The notes below the pieces were generated by a model. The model was not told the DNA's origin. It saw only the letters and a program-made list of their open reading frames with translations, and searched no databases. DNA of 64,000 nucleotides, taken from positions 162,797 through 226,796 of the forward strand of contig NZ_JAVJSX010000011.1 in NCBI RefSeq assembly GCF_040219215.1, read 5' to 3'. Both the position numbers and the translations under genes were made by a program. Positions within the stretch are counted from its first letter, which is position 1. Each line of letters starts with the position of its first letter. Below are positions 43,122 to 51,765 of the stretch, piece after piece. This DNA comes from Thalassobaculum_A sp040219215 (GTDB lineage Bacteria > Pseudomonadota > Alphaproteobacteria > Thalassobaculales > Thalassobaculaceae).

Positions 43122-45061
43122 GCGACGTACCTCCCGCACCTCCGCCCACGGGTTCCCCCCCGACACCGTCAACCACGTCCCCTTCGCCGCCACCCTCCGG
43201 CGGAAGTCCGCCGGCAACCGACACCGCCGCATCCAGCCCGGCGCGGGCACCGGCCCTGCCTCCCGGTCTGGCCAACGCGCCGGCCGGCACCGCGGTCGAC
43301 GGCGAGGTGCGTTCGGCAACCGCCGATGGCCAAGTCACTGTCCGCACCGGTCAGGGCGAGGTGCGGCTGGAAGTCGGACGCTCGCAACTGGCCCAGTTGT
43401 TGCGCGCCGGAACCCCGGTCACGATCGAGATTCGCAACACCACAGCCCAGCCGCCGGTGGTGCAGGTCACGGTCCGTGGGAACCCGCCGACCGGCACACC
43501 GTCCGCACCGCAATCGACGGCCGGCCCGGCGGTAGTGACCGGATCATCGGCCCCGGCGCCGACCGTTCCCTTGGCGGTCGGCCGGATCATCCAGGCGACC
43601 GTGGTTCCGGGTCCAGCGCCAGGCGGCACGCCGGCAGCCGGTTCGGCGCCGACGGTTCCGACCTCATCCGGCCCGCCATCGCCCAACGTGCCGCAGGCCC
43701 CCGGCCAACCTGCAACGACGGCGACGCCGGCAACCACCCCGACATCCGGTCCGACGCCGTCTGCCGGCGCTGCACCCGGCGTTCCGAATCCCGCAACCGG
43801 TGCTCCCGTTTCGACGGCAGGGCAACCGACCGCCGCAGCACTGGCAGCCGCTCCCGTTGCCGCGAGCACAGGCAGAACCACGGTACCGGCCGCCACGCCC
43901 TCCGCCACGGGTCCGGCCCCGACTCCAACGGGTCCTGCGACCTCATCCCCCACTCCAATGGCATCGCTTCCCGCAACGGCCTCTGGAGCGGCGGCAACCC
44001 GGCCTTCGGCGGCACCGACCGCAAGCACGCCCGGGCCAACGTCTTCCAACGCGACCACGGCGACGGCTTCGGCGGCCGCCAGCCGGACGACGTTGCCGAA
44101 CGGGGCCGTCCTGACCGTGCGCGTCGCATCGATTGCCGAAGCACCCACACGTCCGGAGGGTTCCGCTCGCGCCGGCACCGGACTGATCCATCCTGACAGT
44201 CGAACGGGTGCAACACCGAACCGGATTGCCGGGCAGATTGCCGGGGTAACGGCGGCCGGACGGCCGGTCATTCAATCGTCGTCCGGCTTCCTCGCCCTCG
44301 ACGCCCGCGCAGACCTGCGTCTCGGAACCTCCGTCGCGCTCGATGTCCTGGCGGCCCGGTCCGGTCAGGTGGCGGATCGGTCGGCCCCCCTCCCCGTGCT
44401 CGCCCGCGAGTGGCCGGCGCTGGAGGCCACCCTTCGGGTCCTGGAAGAGCACCTCGGCCCGGCCGGAGCACGGCAGGCCCTCGACGCCATGCCTCGGCCC
44501 GGGCCGCAACTGACCGCTACCCTGCTGTTCTTCATGGCGGCACTGCGTGGCGGTGACGTCCGGACCTGGCTTGGACGAAACGCCGTTCAGACCCTCGAGA
44601 GCACCAACAACAGCGGGCTGCTGCGCGCGCTGTCCGACGACTTCCAGACGATGCAGCGCGCATCCGAGCCTTCGGAGAACGGTTGGCGCAGCTTCCTCAT
44701 CCCGGTCGCCTTGGATGAGCGTCGGCCGATCCGCCTCCTGACCAAGCGCGAGAGGCGCGAACCCGGCGACGGGCGTGGCGGCAAGCCGGGCACCGCTTTC
44801 CTGGTGGACATCGACCTCACCAACCTAGGGCCATTCCGGCTCGACGGTCTGGTCCGCAACGAACTGCTCGACCTGATGATCCGCACCATCAAGCCGCTGC
44901 CGGGAGTGATGCGCAACGACATCAAGGCATTGTTCGACAACACGTTGGAGCGGACGGGCATCGTCGGTCGGCTGACCTTCCGTGCATCGCCGGTCATGCC
45001 GCCGCTTCCCGTCGCCCTGGACAGCAGTGCTGCAGGCGATACAACCACGGTCACCGTCTAA
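43118..45061 (+). CDS. Pro/Thr/Ala-rich protein with FliK-like C-terminal domain
   Basis: A 647-residue protein from a GTG overlapping the flhG stop. Residues about 1-340 are mostly low-complexity Pro/Ala/Thr/Ser, with one ordered patch (about 50-115, DGQVTVRTGQGEVRLEVGRSQLAQLLRAGTPVTIEI). The C-terminal 260 residues are ordered: ARQALDAMPRPGPQLTATLLFFMAALRGGDV, and FLVDIDLTNLGPFRLDGLVRNELLDLMIRTIKPLPGVMRNDIKALFDNTLERTGIVGRLTF. This layout recalls FliK, and its last 70 residues resemble the FliK/Flg_hook fold. A second FliK or hook/filament control factor is plausible; a family search would test this. Confidence 0.5.
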   Translation: MSDVPPAPPPTGSPPTPSTTSPSPPPSGGSPPATDTAASSPARAPALPPGLANAPAGTAVDGEVRSATADGQVTVRTGQGEVRLEVGRSQLAQLLRAGTPVTIEIRNTTAQPPVVQVTVRGNPPTGTPSAPQSTAGPAVVTGSSAPAPTVPLAVGRIIQATVVPGPAPGGTPAAGSAPTVPTSSGPPSPNVPQAPGQPATTATPATTPTSGPTPSAGAAPGVPNPATGAPVSTAGQPTAAALAAAPVAASTGRTTVPAATPSATGPAPTPTGPATSSPTPMASLPATASGAAATRPSAAPTASTPGPTSSNATTATASAAASRTTLPNGAVLTVRVASIAEAPTRPEGSARAGTGLIHPDSRTGATPNRIAGQIAGVTAAGRPVIQSSSGFLALDARADLRLGTSVALDVLAARSGQVADRSAPLPVLAREWPALEATLRVLEEHLGPAGARQALDAMPRPGPQLTATLLFFMAALRGGDVRTWLGRNAVQTLESTNNSGLLRALSDDFQTMQRASEPSENGWRSFLIPVALDERRPIRLLTKRERREPGDGRGGKPGTAFLVDIDLTNLGPFRLDGLVRNELLDLMIRTIKPLPGVMRNDIKALFDNTLERTGIVGRLTFRASPVMPPLPVALDSSAAGDTTTVTV

Positions 45062-45077
45062 ACATCCTCACAGGCCC

Positions 45078-45809
45078 ATGCAGACTTCCTCCAACGCGGC
45101 GCTCCCACCGGCGATCCTCTTCGACCTGGACGACACCCTGATCACCGCGCCTCTGCATCCCCGTGCGGCATGGCAACAGGCGATCGAGACGCTGCCCGAC
45201 CGTCCCGACCCGTTCGACGCGCTTGCGGCTGCGGTTGCGATCCACGAGGCCGCGCGTTGGTTCTGGTCGGATCCCGTTCGTCATCGCGAGGGCCGGATGG
45301 ACATCCGGCGCGCGCGTCTCGGAATCGTCGACCGCGGGCTCCGACACCTCGGGATCTCGGACGCGGCATTGACGGAGCGCCTGTCGGATCATTTCACGGT
45401 GCGGCGAACCGAGGAGACCGCCCTGTATCCGGACGCGGTCGATACCCTGCTCGGGTTGGCGGAACGGGGCGTGCGCCTCGGCCTGATCACCAACGGCAGT
45501 GCCGAGGCGCAACGCGCCAAGATCGTCCGGTTCGATCTGGCCCGGCACTTCGTCCACATTCAGATCGAGGGCGAACTGGGCGTCGGCAAGCCGGAGGAGC
45601 AGGCGTATGCGCATGCCCTGGCCAGGCTTGGAACCACCGCCGCCGAAACCTGGATAGTCGGCGACAACATCGACTGGGAAGTCGTCGTGCCGCAGCGCCT
45701 CGGCTTCCACGCCATCTGGCGCGATCCGGTCGGCAACGGGTTGCCGGCCGGGACGACCGCCAAGCCCGATCGCATCATCACCCGCCTAGCCGAGCTTCTG
45801 GAAGACTGA
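45078..45809 (+). CDS. HAD-superfamily hydrolase
   Basis: A 243-residue HAD phosphatase: motif I ILFDLDDTLI (residues 12-21), motif II LGLITNG, motif III Lys in KPEEQAYAH and motif IV WIVGDNIDWEV. The cap domain is helical. Substrate is unknown. It lies between flagellar genes and converges on fliJ. The ATG 45078 is preferred; an upstream in-frame ATG at 44982 would overlap the preceding gene by 80 bp and add an unrelated tail. Confidence 0.85.
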   Translation: MQTSSNAALPPAILFDLDDTLITAPLHPRAAWQQAIETLPDRPDPFDALAAAVAIHEAARWFWSDPVRHREGRMDIRRARLGIVDRGLRHLGISDAALTERLSDHFTVRRTEETALYPDAVDTLLGLAERGVRLGLITNGSAEAQRAKIVRFDLARHFVHIQIEGELGVGKPEEQAYAHALARLGTTAAETWIVGDNIDWEVVVPQRLGFHAIWRDPVGNGLPAGTTAKPDRIITRLAELLED

Positions 45810-45819
45810 CCCCGCCCGA

Positions 45820-46242
45820 CTACAGGCGATCATTCTCTCGGCGCTTCAGGTTCTGGGCGGTTTCGTCGGCCACGGCCTGCTCCTTGCGGGCTTCCTCTGC
45901 CGCCAGCTTGGCCAGACGGGCGTCGTGGGTGATCTCGTAGCGCTTCAGTTCGGCAAACGCGGTCCGAACCTCTTCGCGCGCCGCCTCGACCGCCATCTCA
46001 ACATCATCGACCAGCCGGTCGGCCTGCCGCCGTCGGGCAAGCATCGCCTGTGCATAGGCACCGTACAGCCGCCCTGCCTCCATCGATCCGGCCGCCGCCT
46101 TCTGCTCGGCAGCCAGTTCAACGTCGAGCGCAGCCCGGGCAACCCGAGCCCGCTCCAGCCCGGCCTCCAGTTGCGACAGCGCCTTGCGCTTCTCGTCGAG
46201 GGCCTGTTCAGCCAACCGGATCAGGGTGTCGAACGGACGCAT
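45820..46242 (-). CDS. fliJ: flagellar export protein FliJ
   Basis: A 140-residue, fully helical coiled coil (FDTLIRLAEQALDEKRKALSQLEAGLERARVARAALDVELAAEQ ... EAAREEVRTAFAELKRYEITHDARLAKLAAEEARKEQAVADE), matching FliJ in length and pattern. It is 11 bp downstream of fliI. FliJ binds FliI and FlhA in the export apparatus. Confidence 0.88.
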   Translation of the reverse strand: MRPFDTLIRLAEQALDEKRKALSQLEAGLERARVARAALDVELAAEQKAAAGSMEAGRLYGAYAQAMLARRRQADRLVDDVEMAVEAAREEVRTAFAELKRYEITHDARLAKLAAEEARKEQAVADETAQNLKRRENDRL

Positions 46243-46253
46243 CGGCTATCGGG

Positions 46254-47603
46254 TCAAGCTGCCGCTTCGTCGCCGTCGAGGATCTCGGCCAGCAGGCCGT
46301 AGCCTTCCTCCAGTTCGGCGCGATCGTCCTTATCCTGCGACAGAAAGGCCTCCAGCGCGTCATGGTACTTGATCGACTCGTCGACCTGCGGATCGCTGCC
46401 GCGCCGATACGCGCCCAACCGGATCATGTCGGCCATGTCGTCATAGGTCGCCATCAACGCCCGGGCCCGGCGGACCAGCGCGTTCTGCTCCTCGGTATTG
46501 CAGCCCGGCATCATTCGGGAAACCGACCGCAGTATGTTGATCGAGGGATAGCGGCCGCGGTCGGCGATGGCGCGTTCCAGGACGATGTGGCCGTCCAGGA
46601 TGCCACGCACGGCGTCGGCGATCGGCTCGTTGTGATCGTCGCCTTCGACCAGGACGCTGAACAGGCCGGTGATCGAGCCGCCGCCCACGCCGGGGCCGGC
46701 CCGTTCCAGCAGGCGCGGCAACTCCGAGAACACGGTTGGCGTATAGCCTTTGGACGCCGGCGGCTCGCCGGTCGCCAGCCCGATCTCACGCTGTGCCATG
46801 GCAAAACGGGTGACCGAGTCCATCATGCAGAGCACCTGGCGCCCCTTGTCCCGGAAGTATTCGGCCACCGACAGCGTGAGGTAGGCCGCCTGGCGCCGCA
46901 TCAGCGGGCTTTCGTCGGACGTCGCGACCACCACCACGCTGCGCCGCATGCCCTCCTCGCCCAGGTAATCCTGGATGAACTCCTGGACCTCGCGGCCACG
47001 TTCGCCGATCAGGCCGATCACGAAGACGTCGGCGCTGGCGAAGCGTGCCAGCATTGCCATCAGGACCGACTTGCCGACTCCGGAGCCGGCGAAGATGACC
47101 ATACGCTGGCCGCAGCAGATCGACAGGAACTGGTTGATCGCCCGCACGCCGACATCGAGCTTCGCCCCCACCCGATGGCGCTTGTGAGCCGGTGGTGGAG
47201 GATTGCGCAGGGCAAAGCCCTCGTTGCCTTGGGGCAGCGAGCCCTTTCCGTCGACCGGATCGCCCATGGCGTCGACCACCCGGCCGAGCCAGCCGTCGTC
47301 CGGGTACACCACCGGATCCGCATCGGAGATCTGCGCGCGCGAGCCGATGCCGACACCCTCCAGAGGCGCATAGGGCATCGCCAATGCACGCCCCTCGCGA
47401 AACCCCACGACCTCGCAGGTAACCATCCGGCTGCCGCGGGCCTGAACGAAACAACGGTCGCCGATCGACAGTGCCCGCTCGACTCCGCCGATCTCAACCA
47501 TCATGCCGAGCACCGCCGTAACCCGCCCGTAGAGGCGGAAATCCGGCACTTTATCGATATCGCTCACCAGATGACGCAGCAGGGTCGCCAAGCCGTCCTC
47601 CAT
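46254..47603 (-). CDS. fliI: flagellum-specific ATPase FliI
   Basis: A 449-residue F-type-like ATPase. Walker A FAGSGVGKSVLMAML (about 165-179), Walker B-type LCMMDSVTRFAMAQREIGLATGEPPASKGYTPTVFSELPRLLERAG, and the usual catalytic Glu region GLIGERGREVQEFI. C-terminus VDESIKYHDALEAFLSQDKDDRAELEEGYGLL. The start is ATG 47603; GTG 47609 is in frame. It diverges from ctrA. Confidence 0.95.
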   Translation of the reverse strand: MEDGLATLLRHLVSDIDKVPDFRLYGRVTAVLGMMVEIGGVERALSIGDRCFVQARGSRMVTCEVVGFREGRALAMPYAPLEGVGIGSRAQISDADPVVYPDDGWLGRVVDAMGDPVDGKGSLPQGNEGFALRNPPPPAHKRHRVGAKLDVGVRAINQFLSICCGQRMVIFAGSGVGKSVLMAMLARFASADVFVIGLIGERGREVQEFIQDYLGEEGMRRSVVVVATSDESPLMRRQAAYLTLSVAEYFRDKGRQVLCMMDSVTRFAMAQREIGLATGEPPASKGYTPTVFSELPRLLERAGPGVGGGSITGLFSVLVEGDDHNEPIADAVRGILDGHIVLERAIADRGRYPSINILRSVSRMMPGCNTEEQNALVRRARALMATYDDMADMIRLGAYRRGSDPQVDESIKYHDALEAFLSQDKDDRAELEEGYGLLAEILDGDEAAA

Positions 47604-47640
47604 CAACACGACGCGATCCGGACTTTACCATGACCGGCCA

Positions 47641-47681
47641 CCCTTAACGAATTGCCAGATACGCGTTAACCTTTCTTTTAA
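47641..47681. promoter_or_regulatory. CtrA-like sites between fliI and ctrA
   Basis: TTAA at 47644-47647 and the pair TTAACC-N5-TTTA (47666-47680; TTAA-N8-TTAA if counted to 47681), close to the CtrA consensus. CtrA autoregulation and CtrA control of fliI would fit. Confidence 0.5.
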
Positions 47682-47690
47682 ACACTCGCC

Positions 47691-47710
47691 GTAAGTTGGG
47701 GCGAACTTAC
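47691..47710 (+). other. hairpin in the ctrA leader
   Basis: GTAAGTT (47691-47697) and AACTTAC (47704-47710) form a 7-bp stem with a 6-base loop, ending 2 bp before the GAGGGAG ribosome site. It could modulate translation or be a promoter-proximal operator. Confidence 0.5.
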
Positions 47711-47729
47711 TCCCGAGGGAGATCCGGCT

Positions 47730-48428
47730 ATGCGCATCCTACTCGTCGAAGACGACGCCTCGACCGCCCGTTCCATCGAACTGATGTTGAAGGCGGAAGG
47801 CTGGATCGTCGACACCACCGACCAAGGCGAAGACGGGCTCGAGATCGGTCAGCTGTACGACTACGATCTGATCCTGCTCGACATCATGCTGCCCGACATG
47901 GACGGCTACGAGGTCCTTCGCCGGTTGCGTCAGGCCCGCGTGCGCACCCCGATCCTGATCCTGTCCGGTCTCGCCGAGCTCGACGCCAAGATCAAGGGCC
48001 TGGGCTTCGGCGCCGACGACTACGTCACCAAACCATTCGACCGGCGCGAACTGGTGGCCCGCATCCAGGCGATCGTACGACGCTCGATGGGGCACTCCGA
48101 CTCGCTGATCAAGACAGGCAAGCTGACCGTCAACCTCGTCACCCGGTCGGTCGAAGTCGAAGGCCAGCCGATCCACCTGACCGGCAAGGAGTACGGCATT
48201 CTGGAACTGCTCTCTTTGCGCAAGGGCACGACGCTGACCAAGGAGATGTTCCTGAACCATCTCTACAACGGCATGGACGAGCCGGAGCTTAAGATCATCG
48301 ACGTCTTCATCTGCAAACTGCGCAAGAAGCTTTCCTCGGCGACCCACGGCGACAACTACATCGAGACGGTGTGGGGCCGTGGCTACGTGCTGCGCGATCC
48401 GCTCGAGTCGGCGAGTTCTGCCGCCTGA
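47730..48428 (+). CDS. ctrA: cell-cycle/motility response regulator CtrA
   Basis: A 232-residue OmpR-family regulator, closely matching Caulobacter CtrA. Receiver: acidic VEDD, phospho-acceptor Asp in LILLDIMLPDMDGYEVL, Lys in YVTKPFD. DNA-binding winged helix: HLTGKEYGILELLSLRKGTTLTKEMFLNHLYNGMDEPELKIIDVFICKLRKKLSSATHGDNYIETVWGRGYVLRDP. It ends in Ser-Ala-Ala (SASSAA), reminiscent of the C-terminal degradation signal of CtrA. In Rhodospirillales CtrA mainly controls motility. It is divergent from fliI and its phosphate is expected from ChpT (encoded at 54621). Confidence 0.96.
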   Translation: MRILLVEDDASTARSIELMLKAEGWIVDTTDQGEDGLEIGQLYDYDLILLDIMLPDMDGYEVLRRLRQARVRTPILILSGLAELDAKIKGLGFGADDYVTKPFDRRELVARIQAIVRRSMGHSDSLIKTGKLTVNLVTRSVEVEGQPIHLTGKEYGILELLSLRKGTTLTKEMFLNHLYNGMDEPELKIIDVFICKLRKKLSSATHGDNYIETVWGRGYVLRDPLESASSAA

Positions 48429-48450
48429 TCTCTGGCGCCTGATCTCTGGC
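48423..48450. repeat. tandem 14-bp duplication at the ctrA stop
   Basis: Unit gcctgatctctggc occurs twice in tandem, followed by a partial third copy (gcc); the stop codon of ctrA lies in the first copy. Confidence 0.9.
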
Positions 48451-48453
48451 GCC

Positions 48454-48724
48454 GAGAAGGCGGAACCGCTGCGCCTGACGCAAAGTCGGAAGCCTCCTGC
48501 CCTGCCAAGAACTCCTCCAGGGTCGCGCAGTCTCTCTCGCGTATCCCTGTTGGTGAATACGAACGTTTCCCATTCTGAGGCGAATTCCCGCCCCTTGAAT
48601 GTCGGGTCATCGGAGATGGTCTTGCCCGGTCGGCCCTGATCCTTGAGAGCCGGGCCCCGGTGCGGAGCCTCTCCCGGGCTTCGCCCAGCCGGCAATCTCG
48701 CTTCAAGTGCCGAACATCAAAGAC
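48454..48724. other. non-coding gap after ctrA
   Basis: About 270 bp with no ORF of convincing composition on either strand. A G/C-rich inverted segment (about 48650-48680, gagccgggccccggtgcggagcctctcccgggcttc) could be a structured element or repeat remnant. I see no known gene here. Confidence 0.4.
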
Positions 48725-48753
48725 AAGGCCCCGACGAAGCCCGCCGGGGCCTT
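48725..48753. terminator. bidirectional terminator after cheR
   Basis: A 9-bp stem (aaggccccg / cggggcctt) with an 11-base loop, located between ctrA and the convergent cheR. Confidence 0.75.
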
Positions 48754-48794
48754 CTTCAGTTCAGCACCGCCTCGCAGGCCGAGCCCCGAGTGGC

Positions 48795-49637
48795 TCAAAC
48801 CACGGCGCGCAGGCCCGCTCCGGTCTTGGTGGCCGCCCGGTAGATGCCGCGCTGCCCCGGGACCGGCTCGAAGCGATCGGTGATACCCAGCACGGTCTCC
48901 GCCCCGCCCAGGAACAGTGTGCCGTCGGGAGCCAATTGGTCGGCGATGCCGGCCAGAACCTTGGTCTTGGTCGGCTGGTCGAAATAGATCAGCACGTTGC
49001 GGCAGTACACCACGTCGAACTGCCCGAGCGAACGCGGATGTTCGAGCAGGTTGTACTCACGAAACGTCACCTGGTTGCGGATCGCGTCCGACAGCTGCCA
49101 GCGGTCGCCGTCCTGCTTGAAGTGCTTCACCAGCATGGTAATCGGCAGGCCGCGCTGCACCTCGAACTGCGAGTATGTACCGGCTTTCGCCTTGGCGACC
49201 ATCTCGCTCGACAGGTCGGTCGCCAGGATCTCGATCTTCCATCCGGCCAGCTTCGCCTGCATCTCCGAAAGCATCATCGCAAGCGAATAGGGTTCCTGTC
49301 CGCTGGAGCATGCAGCACTCCAGATCCGGATGCGCTTGGTCGACGCGCGCGCGGTCAGCAGCGGCGGCAGCACCACGTCGCGCATCAGGTCGAATGGCTT
49401 CAGGTCGCGGAAAAACAGTGACTCGTTGGTGGTCATCGCGTCGACCACGTCCTTGCGCAGCTTGCCATCCGACTTGGTGCGCATCGCACCGACCAACTGG
49501 TCGAGGCTGGCATAACCCCATTTGCGCGCAACAGGCTGCAGCCGATTTTCGACGAGGTACGCCTTCTCCGGCGTAATCACGAGGCCCGACTGCTCCCTGA
49601 GCATCGTCGCAATCATCTGGAAATCCGACGTGTTCAT
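48795..49637 (-). CDS. cheR: chemotaxis methyltransferase CheR
   Basis: A 280-residue SAM-dependent glutamate methyltransferase. N-terminal helical domain (residues 1-75), then the SAM site IWSAACSSGQEPYSLAMML, ILATDLSSEMVAKAKAGTYSQFEVQRGLP, VVYCRNVLIYFD and LFLGGAETVLGITDRFEPV. The start ATG 49637 overlaps the cheB stop (ATGA). It is the last gene of cheA-cheW-cheY-cheB-cheR. Confidence 0.95.
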   Translation of the reverse strand: MNTSDFQMIATMLREQSGLVITPEKAYLVENRLQPVARKWGYASLDQLVGAMRTKSDGKLRKDVVDAMTTNESLFFRDLKPFDLMRDVVLPPLLTARASTKRIRIWSAACSSGQEPYSLAMMLSEMQAKLAGWKIEILATDLSSEMVAKAKAGTYSQFEVQRGLPITMLVKHFKQDGDRWQLSDAIRNQVTFREYNLLEHPRSLGQFDVVYCRNVLIYFDQPTKTKVLAGIADQLAPDGTLFLGGAETVLGITDRFEPVPGQRGIYRAATKTGAGLRAVV

Positions 49638-50839
49638 GCCGCCCGCCTCATCGTTTGTTTCTGCACCCAGGCCGCGATCTCGCCCAGCGGAAGCACGGCG
49701 CTGCACAGACCAGCCCGAGCGACTGCCCCCGGCATCCCCCACACAACGCTCGTCGCCTCGTCCTGCGCGACAACCGTGCCGCCGGCCTGAACCAGGTCGG
49801 CGCACCCCTTCTGCCCGTCATGGCCCATGCCGGTAAGGATGACGGCCAAGGCCCGGCCGCCCCAGATCTCGACTATGCTCCGCAACATCGGGTCAACCGC
49901 CGGCCGACAGAAGTTTTCCGGTGGCCCCTGGTCGATCCGAATCACCGCCTTGGTTGCCGTTCCTTCGGCCCGCATATGGTGGTCGCCCCGTGCCAGATGG
50001 ATCCGGCCTGCGGTGATCGGCATCCCGTCCTCGGCTTCGACACATTCCCAGCCGGTCGTGCGCCTGATGTGTTCGGCCAGAATGGTCGTGAACGTCGGCG
50101 GCATGTGCTGGGTCAGCAAGATCGGCAGCTGCACGGTCTTCGGCAAGTCGCCCAAGACCTTGAACAGCGCCTGCGGTCCGCCGGTCGAGCTCCCGATCGC
50201 GATCATCTGCGGCATGTCCCGGCCGATCGGCCGCAGCGCGATCGCTGCCGTTCCGGCAGCCGGTGCAACACCCGGTGTCCGCACCATCGTCGGAGCGGCC
50301 GCCGGTGTCGCCGCGGCCTGTGTCGAGGCCGTGGTCCGTCGCTCGGCCGAGAACGCCTTCTTGCCCGGCTGCCGCTCGCCGCGGCTGGCCCGCCGCGTGC
50401 TCGCAAGCGCCTTGACCTTGGCAGACAACTCCCTCTTGAACTCATTGGCACCCGACAACTCCCGGGTGCTCGTCGGCTTCGGGATGTACTCCTTTGCGCC
50501 CAGAGCCAGCGCTCGCAGCGATATGTCGGCGTTCCGCTCGGTCAGTGTCGACGCCATCACCACCGCGATCTCGGGGTCGATCGCGATCAACTTCGGCAGC
50601 GCCGTCAAACCATCCATCCGTGGCATCTCGATATCGAGCACCACCACTTCGATCTCGCCCGTCCGCTTCTCCAGGGTATTCAAGGCCATCTGCCCGTCGC
50701 TGACGGAAGCAACGACTTCGATCTCCGGATCGCCTTCAAGGGAGCGGGCGAACAAGCCACGGATCACCGCGGAATCATCCACCAGCATCACCCGATACGG
50801 ATCGGTCGCACGCTCCGGCTTGGACGGGGCGAATGCCAT
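49634..50839 (-). CDS. cheB: chemotaxis methylesterase CheB
   Basis: A 401-residue CheB. Receiver domain with VDDSAVIR, Asp in VVLDIEMPRMDG and Lys in YIPKPTS; a long Ala/Arg/Thr-rich linker (about 150-200); and the esterase domain with Ser in IGSSTGG, His in LLTQHMPPTF and Asp in GMGHDGQKG. The ATG at 50839 overlaps the cheY stop by one base; the N-terminal extension in the longer ORF lies inside cheY and is not real. Confidence 0.95.
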   Translation of the reverse strand: MAFAPSKPERATDPYRVMLVDDSAVIRGLFARSLEGDPEIEVVASVSDGQMALNTLEKRTGEIEVVVLDIEMPRMDGLTALPKLIAIDPEIAVVMASTLTERNADISLRALALGAKEYIPKPTSTRELSGANEFKRELSAKVKALASTRRASRGERQPGKKAFSAERRTTASTQAAATPAAAPTMVRTPGVAPAAGTAAIALRPIGRDMPQMIAIGSSTGGPQALFKVLGDLPKTVQLPILLTQHMPPTFTTILAEHIRRTTGWECVEAEDGMPITAGRIHLARGDHHMRAEGTATKAVIRIDQGPPENFCRPAVDPMLRSIVEIWGGRALAVILTGMGHDGQKGCADLVQAGGTVVAQDEATSVVWGMPGAVARAGLCSAVLPLGEIAAWVQKQTMRRAA

Positions 50840-51204
50840 TACAGCAATCCCACCTGCTGGAACTTCGTCTCGATGATGTCGCTGTCGAACGGCTTCATGA
50901 TGTATTCGTTGGCGCCTTCCGACAGCGCCACCTGGATATGCGCCAGATCGTTCTCGGTGGTGCAGAACACCACCACCGGCGAGCTGCCGTTCGGCATGCG
51001 CCGCAACTCGCGCAGGAACTCGATACCGTTCATCACCGGCATGTTCCAATCCAGCAGAATGGCATCCGGCAGCTTCTGCGCGCAGGCTTCCAGTGCCTTG
51101 GCGCCGTCGGCAGCTTCCTCGATCTCAAAATCGAGCTTCTCCAGGATGCGTCGGGCAACCATCCGGACGACCTTCGAATCGTCGACGACAAGACAGGACT
51201 TCAT
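50839..51204 (-). CDS. cheY: chemotaxis response regulator CheY (2)
   Basis: A 121-residue receiver: acidic pair VVDDSKVVR, Asp in AILLDWNMPVMNG, Thr-Thr in FCTTENDLAHIQ and Lys in YIMKPFD. GGGAG lies 7 bp upstream of ATG 51204. Between cheW and cheB in the che operon. It is about as long as, but diverged from, CheY (1). Confidence 0.94.
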   Translation of the reverse strand: MKSCLVVDDSKVVRMVARRILEKLDFEIEEAADGAKALEACAQKLPDAILLDWNMPVMNGIEFLRELRRMPNGSSPVVVFCTTENDLAHIQVALSEGANEYIMKPFDSDIIETKFQQVGLL

Positions 51205-51257
51205 CGGAGATCTCCCTTCGGAGGCCTGGGATCGAGAACCAGTGGTCGATACCGACA

Positions 51258-51749
51258 TTATGCCGCCTCGGCCCGCACGAGGTCGAGCAGGCTCGGCACG
51301 TCAAGCACGACCAGCAACGCTTCCTTCAGCCGATAGATGCCGCTCGATACCTCTCGGATACGCGGGCTCATGGTCGGCGGATGATTCTCGAAGTCGTGAT
51401 CGTAGAGCATCAGAACCTCGCCAACCCCGTCCACGATCAGGCTGTACAGCTCGCCCTGATGCTCGACCACCACGCTCATGGTCGCCGCGTCGGCGGGCAA
51501 CGCATCCAGGCCAAGCCGGCGGCGCACCTGGATGGCGGTGACGATCCGCCCCCGCAGGTTCAGCGAACCGGCGACTTCCTTCGGCGCCAGCGGAATCCGC
51601 GTGATCCTCTGCGGACCCAGCACGTCGTGAACCAGCAGAACCGGGATACCGAAAGTCTGTTTGCCGATCGTGATCGAGACGAACTGGCGACCCTCGGTCT
51701 TGGCCGGCAGCCGCGACTTGGTCGTCGCAGGCAACGTGTTCTTGCTCAT
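51258..51749 (-). CDS. cheW: chemotaxis coupling protein CheW
   Basis: A 163-residue CheW: FVSITIGKQTFGIPVLLVHDVLGPQRITRIPLAPKEVAGSLNLRGRIVTAIQVRRRLGL, and SLIVDGVGEVLML with a C-terminal tail VLDVPSLLDLV. It lies 16 bp after cheA and 53 bp before cheY. The start ATG 51749 is chosen; the longer upstream reading is a frame inside cheA. Confidence 0.93.
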   Translation of the reverse strand: MSKNTLPATTKSRLPAKTEGRQFVSITIGKQTFGIPVLLVHDVLGPQRITRIPLAPKEVAGSLNLRGRIVTAIQVRRRLGLDALPADAATMSVVVEHQGELYSLIVDGVGEVLMLYDHDFENHPPTMSPRIREVSSGIYRLKEALLVVLDVPSLLDLVRAEAA

Positions 51750-51765
51750 GGCGATATCTCCTCGA

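Noticed and set aside
48307..48706. Minus-strand frames in the ctrA 3' region
   Set aside because: They overlap the ctrA end antisense, have no start signal, and encode Arg/Ser-rich sequence without motifs.
49655..51541. 628-codon plus-strand frame
   Set aside because: Antisense of cheB, cheY and cheW, all well supported.
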